From Manduca sexta (lineage: Eukaryota; Arthropoda; Insecta; Lepidoptera; Sphingidae), in assembly GCF_014839805.1 (NCBI RefSeq), contig NC_051130.1, forward strand, positions 4,278,001 to 4,342,000: a DNA stretch of 64,000 nucleotides, read 5' to 3'. Of this stretch, positions 1 through 11,570 are shown in pieces. Position 1 is the first letter of the stretch; the number at the start of each line of letters is the position of its first letter. Under the pieces are notes generated by a model, which ran no database searches, was not told the DNA's origin, and was given only the letters and a program-made list of their open reading frames with translations. Made by a program: the position numbers and the translations under genes.

Positions 1-167
1 AATAAAGCCATGAAAGGACGCTATCGCTACGCTAGCGAATATCGGGACAACCACGATATAACAGCGGCATTTCTACGGCTGCGATGAAACCTTATCTAAA
101 TTCGGTGAAATTTTTCGTCAAATAACGCTATGGTGAGATACATATATAATATATATTTTTTTTGTGG

Positions 168-395
168 GCTCGGTGGCGTAGTTGTATTACGGTACGACTG
201 TCGTGAGGTCTCGGGTTCGATTCCTGGGTCGGGCAGTGATATTGGGTTTTCTACTCAATATCAGCTAGGGGTCTGGAATTTGTTCTTGATATGGGCATAG
301 GCTCGCCCCCTAGGATTAAATACAAACGGCGGAAAGTAGACTCACAAGTTGCGTTTCTGCCTACCCCCCGTGGATAAAGGGCGTGAGTGTGTGTT
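168..395 (+). mobile_element. SINE-A copy (tRNA-derived), plus strand
   Basis: The head resembles a tRNA gene: a box A-like GGCGTAGTTG near 175 and a box B-like GGTTCGATTCC near 213. The body has the family hallmarks (ACTCAATATCAGC, GTCTGGAATTTG, ATAGGCTCGCCCCCTA) and the tail GCCTACCCCCCGTGGATAAAGG. At least ten other full or partial copies lie in this window. It is diverged and no clear target-site duplication is visible, so it is probably old. The tRNA-like part is a promoter relic, not a functional tRNA. Confidence 0.8.
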
Positions 396-929
396 TTTAT
401 TTTTGAGGTAGTTTAAGATACTCTTGTATATGAACCAGTCTGGATAGATAATGTTTCCTGGCGGCGAAAAAAAAAATTCAATTAGGTAAGTACAAAGCAG
501 TGTTCTCGTATTCCAGTAAACGCAATGTATCTTGCATTTACCGGAATATTAATAATAATTGCCTTGAATACATTAATATCTCAGAATAAAAGCGTGGAGT
601 ATCATATTTATTTTTCTGCCAAAGGTAACAATATAATATAATTTATTAGTGTTAATGGATTTCGAATATTATTTCAATGAAGACAACGTCGATAATAGTG
701 TGACGGTAAAAAATGATCTACCCTGCGCTCCGATATTTGCGCCGGCCCTTGAAGTTCACAAAGCGCGTCTAATAGAAAACGGCGGCTTATCTGTTGCCTC
801 GGTACTAAGGACCTTCGAGTGCTGTCAGTCAACCTTCCGCTCCAATAAACACTTTATTGCCTTCTATTAGAACAGCTTGTCGTTTAGGGTTAATATTGTT
901 GGATTATAAATAAATTGATTAATTATTGC
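396..929. other. Unannotated stretch
   Basis: AT-rich. A 73-codon open frame at 649-870 has no recognisable domain and no splice or promoter context, so I do not call it a gene. Confidence 0.5.
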
Positions 930-1092
930 GAGTCTGGGATTGGGTAAATGTATAGGCCAGGTCGAAAGTAGCTTGAACCGGCGGGAATGTATGAAAAGAT
1001 TGATGAAGGTGGAGGAAGTGAGAGAAGTATACCAGAATCGTGCTAAGTGGAAATCCATAGTCTCTGCCTACCCCAATGGGATAGAGGTGTGA
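930..1092 (+). pseudogene. Decayed LINE-type coding tail (tentative)
   Basis: One frame reads through about 50 codons to TGA at 1090-1092, with the motif RAKWKSIVSAYPNG just before the stop. A basic helix followed by W-x-x-I/L-V-S-A-Y-P is what I know from the C-terminal tails of insect non-LTR retrotransposon proteins. There is no start codon context and nothing of a reverse transcriptase upstream, so at most it is a short dead fragment. The assignment rests on motif memory only. Confidence 0.35.
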
Positions 1093-1590
1093 TACTATGT
1101 ATGTATGTGTATTTTTCAAATAATTGGAGAGGTGAGTATGTTAATATATTTATTTAAACAGAGCAGTATACATATACGGCCTAAATGCTAAAAAGATTTT
1201 CTACCAGTCGATCTTAGGGTGGTGCAGAGACCAAGGTATGACAGGCTAACAAACGTAGGCCATGTTAAAAAAAAACTGCCTGCAGCTTGTCGATAGAAAT
1301 AGACAAACGAGGGAGTTTGCTTAGACACCAAACGACACAAGAATACATACCTACGTAAAACAGTTAAAAATATATGAAACAAAAATAAGTACATTAAATT
1401 AGAAAGAGCTCTTTGAGTACAGATTTAAAACATAAATATACAATAGGTGTTTCACGGAGGCTTTTTGTAAGTATAACATGACTAATTTAGATGTGAAGCG
1501 TGAAATGAACATAGCACGCACCGGTAATAAGTAATCGTGAGCTGTTTAACCTCTTAGGGGATAAAACTCCAAATTCTTTTAATAGTAATA
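1093..1590. other. Unannotated stretch
   Basis: AT-rich. No coding potential or recognised repeat. Confidence 0.5.
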
Positions 1591-1914
1591 TAATAATATC
1601 AGCCCTGTATTATATACTGTCCCACTCTTGGGCACGGGCCTTCTTTATTACTGAGAGGGATTAGGCCTTAGTCCACCACGCTGGCCTAGTGCGTATTGAT
1701 AGACTTAACACACCCTCGAAATTCCTATAAAGAACTTCTCAGGTATGCAGATTTCCTCACGATGTTTTCCTTCACCGTTAAAGCAAGCGATAATTCACAA
1801 AGAATACACAAATATTTTTTAGAAAAGTCAGAGATGTGAGCCCCTTGGATTTGAACCTGCAGACATTTGTCTCGGCAGTCCCTTCCACAACCAACTAACT
1901 AGGCTACCGCCGCT
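1591..1914 (-). mobile_element. SINE-B copy (tRNA-derived), minus strand, full length
   Basis: Read on the minus strand it begins AAAGCGGCGGTAGCCTAG, has a box B GGTTCAAATCC and ends with GGGCTGATATTATTA. It carries the family core (AACGGTGAAGGAAAACATCGTGAGG and CTAATCCCTCTCAGTA, on the minus strand). A 4-bp duplication in the head (CCAACTAACTAGGCTA on the plus strand) disrupts box A, so it is unlikely to be transcribed. Confidence 0.85.
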
Positions 1915-2413
1915 TTATAGTGCTTTTACATTTTTGAACTTTTAGTCAGAGAATATTTTTCCTCGAGCGCGCGAGCAAATATAATAAAAGAATATTGGTA
2001 CGCTCACACATACTAACACACAAATAACATAAATAAACTAAGAACTCAAATCTATTGTTTCTACCTCAGCGTCCCAATGACTATGTAAATAGTTCCTAAT
2101 CTATTCTAAACCAACCTCTAAGTCTTTTAAACGCAAACTCTCCCGCGGAGATTACATTCCAGATAATAACGGAATAAGACAGTAGTCAGCCCTCATAATA
2201 CATTCATAAACTGGTGTCTCGGTCCTCACTCGGAGGACGGAGTGAGTTTATTATTCGCGGAGGAGCCGCCCTCCTCATAAACTTAAGCCAAGTATTTATT
2301 TTCGGAAGATTAATGAAAACAAAACTGAATGAGATTAAATTTAAATTTTAAATTTGGAATTCTTAGGGCTGTTTCATTGATCTTGCAAAAAGTATTAATT
2401 TTAAAAAACAAAA
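1915..2413. other. Unannotated stretch
   Basis: AT-rich. No coding potential seen. Confidence 0.5.
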
Positions 2414-2503
2414 AACACACATAACGCATTTATCCCCGAAGGTGTATGCAGAAGTGCGTGCCCTGGTTTCGCAGGGCACCCACTTTCGCCAAGTGTGTTC
2501 CGT
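2414..2503 (-). mobile_element. SINE-A 3' fragment, minus strand
   Basis: Only the 3' part of the family is present (CATTTATCCCCGAAGG, GCACCCACTTTCGCCAAGTGTGTTCCG). It contains a small perfect hairpin, GCCCTG-GTTTCG-CAGGGC, that other copies lack. Confidence 0.7.
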
Positions 2504-3640
2504 AAATTTAACTACAATGTTAGGTTCGATATATTTCAAGTAAGCTAGTTACATTAAAAAATTAAACACGATTGTCATTACATATGTACATTTAGGCCTC
2601 AGTGACTTTGTTATAGCAAATTGATACAACTATACGACGACATTAATTTTATAGTCATAAATAAAATTATGTTATCCCAAAACAACATTAATACTATTGA
2701 CAATGACCGCAAAACGATAACAATAGAATGATGAATACAATATTTGGACAAAATTTAGACAGCTGCCAGCATGTCGTAAATATCCAGGAAAAATGACTCG
2801 CTTGTATCCAAACACATGGTTAATATTATGTAAATAAATGATGTAGGTATGAAATGGCAAAAAAATATAATAGTTTGTATCGTAGATGGCTAAATAATAG
2901 GTAAATCCATGTTGGCAGTATTACTACGACAAAGAGCTGAAGGATGAAATAGAGTGGACATTCGAATGATAGTCAAACACAAATATTGCGTCCGTGCGAC
3001 GGTTACTCAATCTAGCGTAAATTGCAAAACCGCAATGTAAACTTCATATTGTTTCCATATCGTGATTTACACGATTTTATTGTTTTTTGTTATTTTGTAT
3101 TTATATCTAAGGACGCTGTGATATCTTCTCTCACGGACATATCAAATAAGACGACTTATTACCAATTAAATAATTTATGGAACACAAATTTGCTTCTGAT
3201 GTACGATCTATAACTGTTTAATGTCTTTAAAGTATAATGACATTTATACTCAATAGTCATAAGCGCGACTTTTCTATGTAATTGAATATTATTAACTTGG
3301 CGAATGATATTTGTTAATATGGTGAATACCATTCAATTTGGCTTATTCGAGTTGGACACAGCGGACATCGGAATTCGTTTTCTGTAAAACGCGAGGTTTC
3401 GATTTATATGCGCAACCCTTTGCGTGAAATTTTCCGATTGGAAAATCGGAATTGGGCTGGAATTTGATTCGTGACCGAAGTGACTATGGGCTTGCTGTCT
3501 TACATCATAGATCTAATGTAGGAACAAAATATACTCCAATACATTAACGTATATTCTACCTAAGTAATATACATACATATACAATATCGATGCTCCAACA
3601 AAATTATGAAATGAATGTATTCTTATATAACGCTTTAGAG
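2504..3640. other. Unannotated stretch
   Basis: AT-rich. No gene or repeat recognised. Confidence 0.5.
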
Positions 3641-3792
3641 TTTATTTGAACGCGTTACAGGAAATAGTAAACCGATTTTGATTTTTTTTTACTACTAGGA
3701 ACATTACTTCTGAGTGCTCTAGGCTACTTTTTATTGCGGAATACTATTTCACGCCGGCGCAGCCGCAGCCAAAAGGTAGTAGTAGTAGTAAT
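3640..3792. repeat. Helitron-like fragment followed by a (TAG)n run
   Basis: It contains the phrase AAACCGATTTTGATTTT, then GTGCTCTAGGCTACTTTTTATTG and CACGCCGGCGCAGCCGCAGCC. These resemble the 3' parts of the CTAG-ending elements elsewhere in the window (for example 5,561-6,697). A short GTAGTAGTAGTAGTAAT microsatellite follows at 3,776-3,792. Class assignment is tentative. Confidence 0.35.
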
Positions 3793-3903
3793 ATAAAAAT
3801 AGGTTCCCAATTTGAAATTGGCGTAACGGACAACAATTGCAACAAATAAAAAAAAATTAGGTTATGAGTATCAGAAATGGCAAAAAAATCTTTCTCTTGT
3901 TAA

Positions 3904-4105
3904 CAATATAAATGCGAATGTTTGGATGTTTGTTAGAAGTAAACGCAGATACTGGTGGATTGATTTGGATGAAATTTGGCACGTAGATAGACTATGACCT
4001 TGATTAACGTACAGGCTACTTTCTATCTCAGTAATATGTTCCCGTGGGGAATATTTGAATATCTTTTAAATAGACGGCACTGACATCGAATAGATAGCGC
4101 TATGG
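3904..4105 (+). repeat. Helitron-like dispersed repeat, 5' part
   Basis: It shares AATGCGAATGTTTGGATGT and GATTTGGATGAAATTTGGCAC with the element at 51,329-51,641. The CTAG terminus with its hairpin is missing, so this copy looks 3' truncated. Confidence 0.5.
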
Positions 4106-5544
4106 ATCTCTAGTGATTTAGGGGTTTTGTAGCGGGAAAGAGTTTTCAGCCTCGCAAGCAACATCTAGTTGTAGATACATTGGAATCAATGTGTCAAGAC
4201 TAGAATTAACCTTACACAATTCAGTAATATCTGCGAGCAGTATCGAGTGTTGAAAATTAATCAGTTCCCCGGATTCTGGATGGCAGGTTGTATTAAGTTT
4301 GATCCTACAACATGGCGAAGCAAACACGTCTAAGCTGTTCAAATGTTTACTTTCATGCGGAATTAGAGACACGCCATGTCATCCGGGTGATCATCGTGAT
4401 TTATCACACGTGTTTGAATTTGGAACGTGTGTTGTAGAATGGGGTGAATTGGGAGACGATGGCGTAATGGCAAAGTTTATACTAAGAATATTTAAAATGA
4501 ACCAACTAAATGACAACATAAAGCATAATTATCGTATTAAATTTTTGAAAATTTTGGTCATAGGTATTTTAGTACATTGAGTCTATTAATTGAGTTTTAA
4601 TAATAAACCTTTTTATCTACATAATTCCATTCATTTAATTTTACAGAAAGTTCTGAATTCGAAATTCAAAATTATTTCTATTAACGTCCACAAAAAAGTT
4701 TTATAATTACATACGTTATTTTATTAAAAATGGAATGTGCTTATTTTTTTAATTTAATTCTTTCTATTTTTAAACAACGTTCGCAGCATTTTAAAGTAAT
4801 ATCTCTAGAGGTGAAGAGAATAAAACTAAAATAGACAAATTGGTGCTTTGAATTGTTTTTATTTATGGCTTGCTTTCATTCAGTTTTAGTTTTAAGGGAG
4901 TGCTAACGTCTTATGTATATTATCTAAAAACTTTGTACCAGCCTTTTCCACGGTACACGTAAATTAAATAACTAAATTCAAACATAAGTGACAACACCCT
5001 AAGTCATAAAATCGTCTCCAAGAACAAACATTGGAGCCAGCAAACTGACATCTAGATAGGTAAACTGGCAATGATATACTACGGTCATTCGACGCCAACG
5101 AGGTTAGCTATCGACAATATTATCGACATCTGTCAATCGACCTGCATTGTAGCCAGGACAGCCCTATTCCAATAACGGCTGCGTTCACTGGTTATGCAAA
5201 TCTCTGGTCTCATTGGAATTCTCTGTGGTACAGTTTGTGGAACACTGAACTGAACGCCAGTTTGCATCTTTTCCACTGCCGTGTTAAGCGTACACGCTCG
5301 ATTTGAAAATGTAATTCGTTTTATAGAATATTTGAATATTTCAACGGTTCCCGTCAGAATTTATACGTTACATGCTATTTACTTTTTATTGAATTGTAAA
5401 TATCTACCTAAAAGTAAGCTAACGTTGGAGCTGTTTCCTTAGTAGTATTAATTCTATGATTTATATGCTTGATGGTCTTTTGTTTTTAAACCCATAAAAT
5501 ACGGACTTCGTAAATATAGTGTAGATATGTAATTCAAAAATGCT
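4106..5544. other. Unannotated stretch
   Basis: Two overlapping open frames of 84 and 93 codons on opposite strands at 4,118-4,580 match no family I know and show no splice context. The rest is AT-rich and structureless. Confidence 0.45.
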
Positions 5545-5560
5545 ATAATAATATCAGTCA

Positions 5561-6697
5561 TCTATACTATTATATAAAGCTGAAGAGTTTGTTTGTTTGT
5601 TTGTTTGTTTGTTTGTTTGTTTGTTTGAACGCGCTAATCTCAGGAACTACCGGTCCAAACTGAAAAATTCTTTTTGCGTTGGATAGCCCTTTGTTCGTGG
5701 AGTGCTATAGGCTATATATCATCACGCTATACCCAATAGGAGCGGGGCAGTAATGGCTAATCTCAGGAACTACCGGTCCAAACTGAAAAATTATTTTTGC
5801 GTTGGATAGCCTTTTATTCGTGGAGTGCTATATGCTATATATCATCACGCTATACCCAATAGGAGCGGGGCAGTAATGGCTAATCTCAGGAACTACCGGT
5901 CCAAACTGAAAAATTCTTTTTGCGTTGGATAGCCCTTTGTTCGTGGAGAGCTATAGGCTATATATCATCACGCTATATTCAATAGGAGCGGAGCAGTAAT
6001 GGCTAATCTCAGGAACTACCGATTCGAACTGAAAAATATTTTTGTGTTGAATAGTTCTTTGTTTGTGGAGTGCTCAAAGTTATATATCATCACGCTATGA
6101 CCAATAGGAGCGGAGCAGTGATGGCTAATCTCAGGAACTACCGGTTTCAACTGAAAAATTCGTTTTGTATTGGATAGCCCTTTATTTGTGGACCGCTATA
6201 AGCTATATATCATCACGCTATGACCAATAGGAGCGGAGCAGTAATGGCTAATCTCAGGAACTACCGGTTTGAACTGAAAAAATCTTTTTGTGTTGGATAG
6301 CCCTTTGTTCCTGGAGTGCTATAGGCTATATATCATCATGCTATAACCAATAGGAGCGGAGCAGTAATGAAACATGTTGCAAAAACGGGGAAAATTATGA
6401 GTTTTGAGAGCTTCCGTGGCCTGCGCTGCGTAAACGGTTAAATTTATGCAACAATGATCTATGACGGGATTGTTTCACTTAAAAAGTTCTAAATAATATA
6501 ACAAAGCCCCCCGCTGCATCTGTCTGCCTTAACGTGTTAAACTCAAAAACTACCTAACGTATTAAGATGAAATTTGGTATGGAGACAGTTTGAGACCCTG
6601 GGAAGAACATAGGCTCCCGGGAAACTACTATTTTTATAACGAAAAACTTTAGCCTGAAAAACTTTATAACGCGGGCGGAGCCGCGAGCAAAAGCTAG
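5561..6697 (+). mobile_element. Nonautonomous Helitron-like element with six tandem units
   Basis: It begins TCTATACTATTATA after an A and ends GCAAAAGCTAG before a T. TC at the 5' end, CTRR at the 3' end and insertion between A and T are Helitron hallmarks. A hairpin (CGCGG-GCGGAG-CCGCG, 6,670-6,685) lies 8 nt before the CTAG, as expected. A (GTTT)n run occupies about 5,589-5,626. Six tandem units start at 5634, 5757, 5880, 6003, 6124 and 6248, each about 121-124 bp and beginning CTAATCTCAGGAACTACCG. There is no Rep/helicase coding. The left and right flanks join into an uninterrupted SINE-B, which fixes both ends. Confidence 0.8.
5634..6370 (+). repeat. Tandem array, 6 x ~123 bp
   Basis: Six monomers, each running from CTAATCTCAGGAACTACC to GAGCGGGGCAGTAATGG. 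Monomers 1-3 are closest to each other (CGGTCCAAACTG); monomers 4-6 vary (GATTCGAACTG, GGTTTCAACTG, GGTTTGAACTG). The array is internal to the Helitron-like element. Confidence 0.9.
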
Positions 6698-6965
6698 TGT
6701 GTTATATACTGTCCTACTGCTGAGCACGGGCCTCCTCTACTACTGAGAGGGATTAGATCTTAGTCCACCACGCTGGCCTAGTGCGGATTGGCAGACTTCA
6801 CACACCCTCAAAATTCATATAGAGACCTTTTTCCTCACGATGTTTCCCTTCACCGTTTAAGCAAGCGATAACTCACAAAAACAAAAAATACACACATAAT
6901 TTTAACAAAAGTCAGAAGTATGTGCCCTTGTGATTTGAACCTGCGGACATTTGTCTCAGCAGTCG
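6698..6965 (-). mobile_element. SINE-B copy, minus strand, split by the Helitron-like element
   Basis: The SINE's 3' terminal 16 bp lie at 5,545-5,560 (ATAATAATATCAGTCA) and the rest resumes at 6,698 (TGTGTTATATACTGTCC). The insert lies between them with no target duplication. The copy stops at 6,965 just before its box A, so its 5' head is missing. It may be truncated or deleted. Confidence 0.8.
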
Positions 6966-7354
6966 GTTTGTTATAGAATGATAAGCCGGTTTAAACAGCT
7001 TCGTTGTAAAATCCTTGCATGTTAAATGTTTCAGAGAAAAATGTTCAAATAAATTGTCGACAACAAATATTGGAACTTCGAAATCGACGGAACTATAAAT
7101 ATTAATATTTTATCGGTTTACTTGAATTCAATCGTGGAGCACTAGATTCGATTCTGGATAATAAATGATGCAAGATTTTTATTTACAAAATTTTGAATTG
7201 ATAAAGCCAACTGTTTTTATTTCAAACTTTATAAATAATAAATAAAGTTTGACTAAATTCCAAGTTCTACCAATCTATCTTGGGTGAAGCAAAGAAGAAA
7301 ATGGGAATATAATATTGCTCAGCTTAAGCTATCTCAAAACTTAGGAGCCGGTCT
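6966..7354. other. Unannotated stretch
   Basis: AT-rich; nothing recognised. Confidence 0.5.
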
Positions 7355-7590
7355 TTTAGGTTCCAGACTTCAAGATACTGTGTGCTCATTCTGCGTAGAT
7401 TGGACCTCCAACAGTGAAACTGTATAATTGTAAAATGTAAGTAGATATTGTAACTGTGACTTTTCGGACGACCGACAACTCAGCCCCCCCTAGACCATGA
7501 AGTCTGTCTTCGAAATGTCGGTAGAAAATTATATAAACAACCGCGATAAAATCCGAAAATAGTTCTTCAATGTCTAACATTCGCGTAAAC
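7355..7590 (+). repeat. Dispersed repeat family I, copy 1
   Basis: It shares a run of phrases with three other places in the window: CCAGACTTCAAGATACTGTG, TTTTCGGACGACCGACA, GACCATGAAGTCTG and GCGATAAAATCCGAAAATAG. The other copies are at about 12,560-12,790, 41,385-41,540 and 60,599-60,692, all in the same orientation. No coding potential and no visible termini. I believe the motif is common in Lepidoptera but cannot name its class. Confidence 0.6.
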
Positions 7591-8960
7591 ATACATTAAA
7601 TAAAGCTATTGTTGGGTTATATTTGAATAAAATTGAGTAAGATTTCTTTAATTTATTTTATTAATTCGTACACTAAACGAACTGTACAATTTATTTTGAC
7701 ACACGGCAAAACAACACACGGCGGAAATCAAAAGAAATAAAAAAGGTTTACAACACCTTTAAATACACAATATATATTAAATACGTTTATAAAGATATTA
7801 TACAAACCTTTAAATTTATTTTTATTCAACAGCTATCTTAAAAAATAACGAATTATTTGCTGCACCTACGTCCACCCTGTCACGCTACAAGCGTGATCAT
7901 TACGCGTTTTACGGCAATTTAAATACAGCATAGTGCAATTACACAAACTCTGAGTGTACAGGAATTTTTCAGGTAAAAAATAAGTTAATTTATTTTCTGA
8001 AGGATGATCTTCTGAATAATAATAAGTAGAGGGTTAATGAAGGTGGGCTGGAAACGTGAGGCGAATTTTAAATATGGACTCATATAAAAATATTAAAAAC
8101 TTTTAATGATATTGAATAAAGCAAAATTATTTTCGGCATGACTAAATGAGTTTTTTAATTTTATTAATTTCAGGGATGATCTTTAGTCAGATTAAATTTA
8201 TAAAGCGACACAAACGAATTAAAAATGAAAGTCGTACCTATGTATATTTAGTCCGACTATAACTTATTTAATTAATAAATTTTATCTGACGAATAAAAAT
8301 TAATAAGTATAATATTCACCGTGTGAAATGGAATACACATAATATTTTTTTGAATTTGGAATGTATTGAATCCCTAAAATAATGCTGAATGTAAGTACAT
8401 AATAATTGGCGCTCATTTTCATATTTCGAACGTCAGACGTTACCAGAAGTTCTTATTTACACACCTTCGTACTTCGTACCATAAAACTGAAAGTAACCCA
8501 AACAAAAATATCACCCAAATTGAGTCATAAAAAAGGTCTCAAGAGCCCTTACAAAACAGTTTAAACGCAGTACAAATTCTGTATTATTGCCGTCATAACC
8601 ACAATATCGTTATCTGGACCCCTTACAAGGACAACAAAAAGGCACAAAAGAAGGGCAGACCCTCTGAGATTTCTTCTCAGTACATTATTATGTATTAAAA
8701 AAGGCTTTGTGTAACTTAATTAAAGTGAAAATGCGAGTAGCCTGCTTTGCCAGACAGAAAATTAATTTCCCCGTGCAGCCGGATGAATCGTAATAAGGGG
8801 AAAACTCTTTCAATAATGTTCTTTGACTTTTTAATGTTATTATTGTCGAGCTTCGTGCAGTCCTTAAATTATAATGAGAAAATTAATTACGATAGCAATT
8901 ACGTTTGTAAAGTGTAAAGTGCAGGGATTATTAGTCCAGTATTATGTTTTATGTAAACTA
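7591..8960. other. Unannotated stretch
   Basis: AT-rich. No gene or known repeat. Confidence 0.5.
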
Positions 8961-9147
8961 CTAGCTTTTGCTCGCGTCTTCGCCCCCGTGCAAGAGTTTT
9001 CCGTGATAAAAGTCCCGATATATTGTCCAGGGATAAAAAGCCTATACCTTACTAGGGTCTCAATCTCCATGCCAAATTTCATAGAAATCCGTTGAGTAGG
9101 ATTTTGGCATTTTATCGCGTTCACACAAGCAAACAGATGCGAAGGAT
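8961..9147 (-). mobile_element. Helitron-like repeat end, minus strand
   Basis: On the minus strand it ends GCGAGCAAAAGCTAG followed by T, the same terminus as the element at 5,561-6,697. It carries the phrases GATATATTGTCCAGGGATAAAA and CATAGAAATCCGTTGAGTAG (plus-strand reading), shared with copies at 48,824 and 50,062. The 5' end is truncated. Confidence 0.55.
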
Positions 9148-10398
9148 GACCAACAGAAATTGTTATATTTCAGTCAAACCGTAATGTACTATTAACTTAA
9201 ACCTTCCTCAAGAGTTTGACTATCTTTTAGTAATAACCGTACAAAAAACCGTTCAGTAGATTTTTAGAAATCGATCACATATAGACAGACAACAACGTGT
9301 CCGCTATGAAAGGCGCAATACGAGACTAACAATTTATTAAGATTCACAACCACCCGCATTTATACAATGCACGAGATATATCAACTAAAATTTGACACAG
9401 AAAACTAAAACCCGTATTAAGATAAACTAGTGTTAATATCGTAACAATGTAAAATAGAAACTATATTCCAGATGATGTCCACATAAGCAAATCCGTGAGC
9501 CAAACCTTAAACATCTAAATCTTCTCTTTACAAATCATTATTGTAACAAGCTAATTAGGTACATTAAAATCTAAACAAACAATAAAAGTAAACATTTCTA
9601 GAATCATTTGGAGTATGGTAATTGGGCCACAAAATAATGTCTACCCGCAAGGTGGCAGTCAGAAAGAGGTTAAGATGGTAATGGCGAAACTCTGAGAGGC
9701 GTTCGCACATTTTACGAGGTCGCTGCAAGCGCGACTAGCACAGAAGGCATAAACTTTGCATTTTAAGGGAATTAAAAATATAGTATACGATATTTTTACA
9801 TACAGCCCCATTAAGAGTAAATTGGCTCACTTTGGAGGAGGTCTTCATCTGTAGACTGGTTCTTGCGGAAGAAAATAATAATTAATCATTAATAACTTAC
9901 ACAAGCATAATATTAAATAAATAACTAACTAAAGCTATCCATAATAATATATAGAGATAAAGAAAAAAAAAGATTGAAAAAAGAATATTTCGATGGATAT
10001 TAAGGTAGAAGCGTTTTGAAGTTTAGTTTATTCAGCTACTTTTGTGACGAGCAAACAAACAACTTATTCTAATTTTAAAAAAATATAATAGCAATAACTC
10101 AAAATTCCAATGTAATTAAGTGTACCTTCTGTAAGTGTTAAAACTGTATGAAGTATTATCAAGAGTAGTTTAAGTGGTATCCTCGAGTATTCATGAGCAC
10201 ATCGCGACATATCCACACACTAAATATAAAACTTTCTTCACAACAGCTTTCATATATTTTAAAACAGAAATAAAATACAACTTGCGAGCGTTCCTGGAAA
10301 GCTTGGTTGGGAAGTATATTGAACTTTCCCACATGTTTGCTTTTGTGGAATATGGTTTAGAGCTCTGCTTCTACACTTATTAAACTCAAGTGTGAAGT
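9148..10398. other. Unannotated stretch
   Basis: AT-rich; no gene or repeat recognised. Confidence 0.5.
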
Positions 10399-10651
10399 TA
10401 TTATCAGCTCTATATTATGTAATGTCATACTGCTGGGCACGGGCCTCCTTTATTGAGAGGGATATGGCCTTCTACTACGCTGGCTTAGTTGCAGTCTCCA
10501 TATACCCTCAAAATTCTTATAGAGAACTTCTCAAGTACGCAAGATTTTCTCACGATGTTTTCCTTCATCGTTAAAGCGTGCGACAATTCACACATAACTC
10601 TTAAAAAGTCAGCGTTCTTTGGATTTTGAACCTGTGGACATTCGTCTCGGA
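10399..10651 (-). mobile_element. SINE-B copy, minus strand, 5'-truncated
   Basis: It has TGCTGGGCACGGGCCTCC, TTCTCACGATGTTTTCCTTC and TTTTGAACCTGTGGACATTC. The tRNA-like head after GTCTCGG is missing. Several small deletions suggest an old copy. Confidence 0.75.
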
Positions 10652-11281
10652 CTTGCGTACTATAATATCTTCTGCGTACTTGGCCGTGGCCGAAATTCAG
10701 TTAGGAAGGAATCATCAATTACTATGGTCTAAACTACTCTATCTGTAGTGGCTCGTAATTGTCTTTCATTTATTTATATTTGTTGTTATAGACAGCTGTG
10801 ACCAATAAAGAAAACAATTTTAATACTAAATCAACCTCCAACCAAAGCACGTAAGTAATCTTTGCATTCGAGAAAATCTTCCGACTAAGACAGACGGGCT
10901 AATCCCGGTTCACGTGAAAGCGATCACTACAGGACTATTAATGTAATGTCACGTACCACACGTCCCCAGTGAATCAGGGAGTGCGGCAGTAATGAGAAAT
11001 GCAACCCTTAACGAAGCTCATTCGTGGGGACTTGAAGATGGATGATTTGGGATAAAATTCCTTTTGGTAACCGTCAATATAGTTAATATTTTATGTTATT
11101 ATATTTAGCTCATAAATTAGATTGTGTTGTAATTCAACTGTAAATGTGTTTTATGTCTTTAATTTCGTTTTATCATGCTCACTGAGACTAGAACACAAAA
11201 AAAAAACACAATGCGAAGGTTCAAGACTCAATTGCGAAAGATATTTAAGTACACAATAAATCGGTTATCAGATTTTTTTAT
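10652..11281. other. Unannotated stretch
   Basis: No coding potential or repeat recognised. Confidence 0.45.
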
Positions 11282-11292
11282 AATAAAAAACA

Positions 11293-11559
11293 ACAACAAC
11301 ATACACAACATTACGCATTTTATCCCCGAAGGGGTATGCAGAGGCGCAACCATGGCACCCACTTTTCGCCAAGTGTGTTCCGTCCCATGATGTGATAGGG
11401 GGCGAGCCTATCGCCATATCGGGCACAAATTCCAGACTCCGGGCTGATACTGAGCAGAAAAACCCAAATATCACTTTTGCTCGACCCGGGATTCGAACCC
11501 AGGACCTCAGAGCGCTGCCGTACCGCGCATGCAGTACAACTACGCCACCGAGGCAGTCA
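11293..11559 (-). mobile_element. SINE-A copy, minus strand, full length with 11-bp duplication
   Basis: The sequence AATAAAAAACA flanks both ends (11,282-11,292 and 11,560-11,570) with no mismatch. On the minus strand the head has box A-like GGCGTAGTTG and box B GGTTCGAATCC. The tail is the CCCCTTCGGGGATAAAATGCG family end. An exact duplication implies a fairly recent insertion. Open frames across it are by-products of its conserved sequence. Confidence 0.9.
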
Positions 11560-11570
11560 AATAAAAAACA

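Noticed and set aside
168..240. tRNA gene suggested by box A/B-like sequence
   Set aside because: The same head is attached to a common body in many copies, and stems of a cloverleaf do not pair properly. It is a SINE head.
4118..4580. Pair of overlapping open frames, thought to be an orphan exon
   Set aside because: Neither matches a family I know, and no acceptor/donor pair frames a consistent exon.
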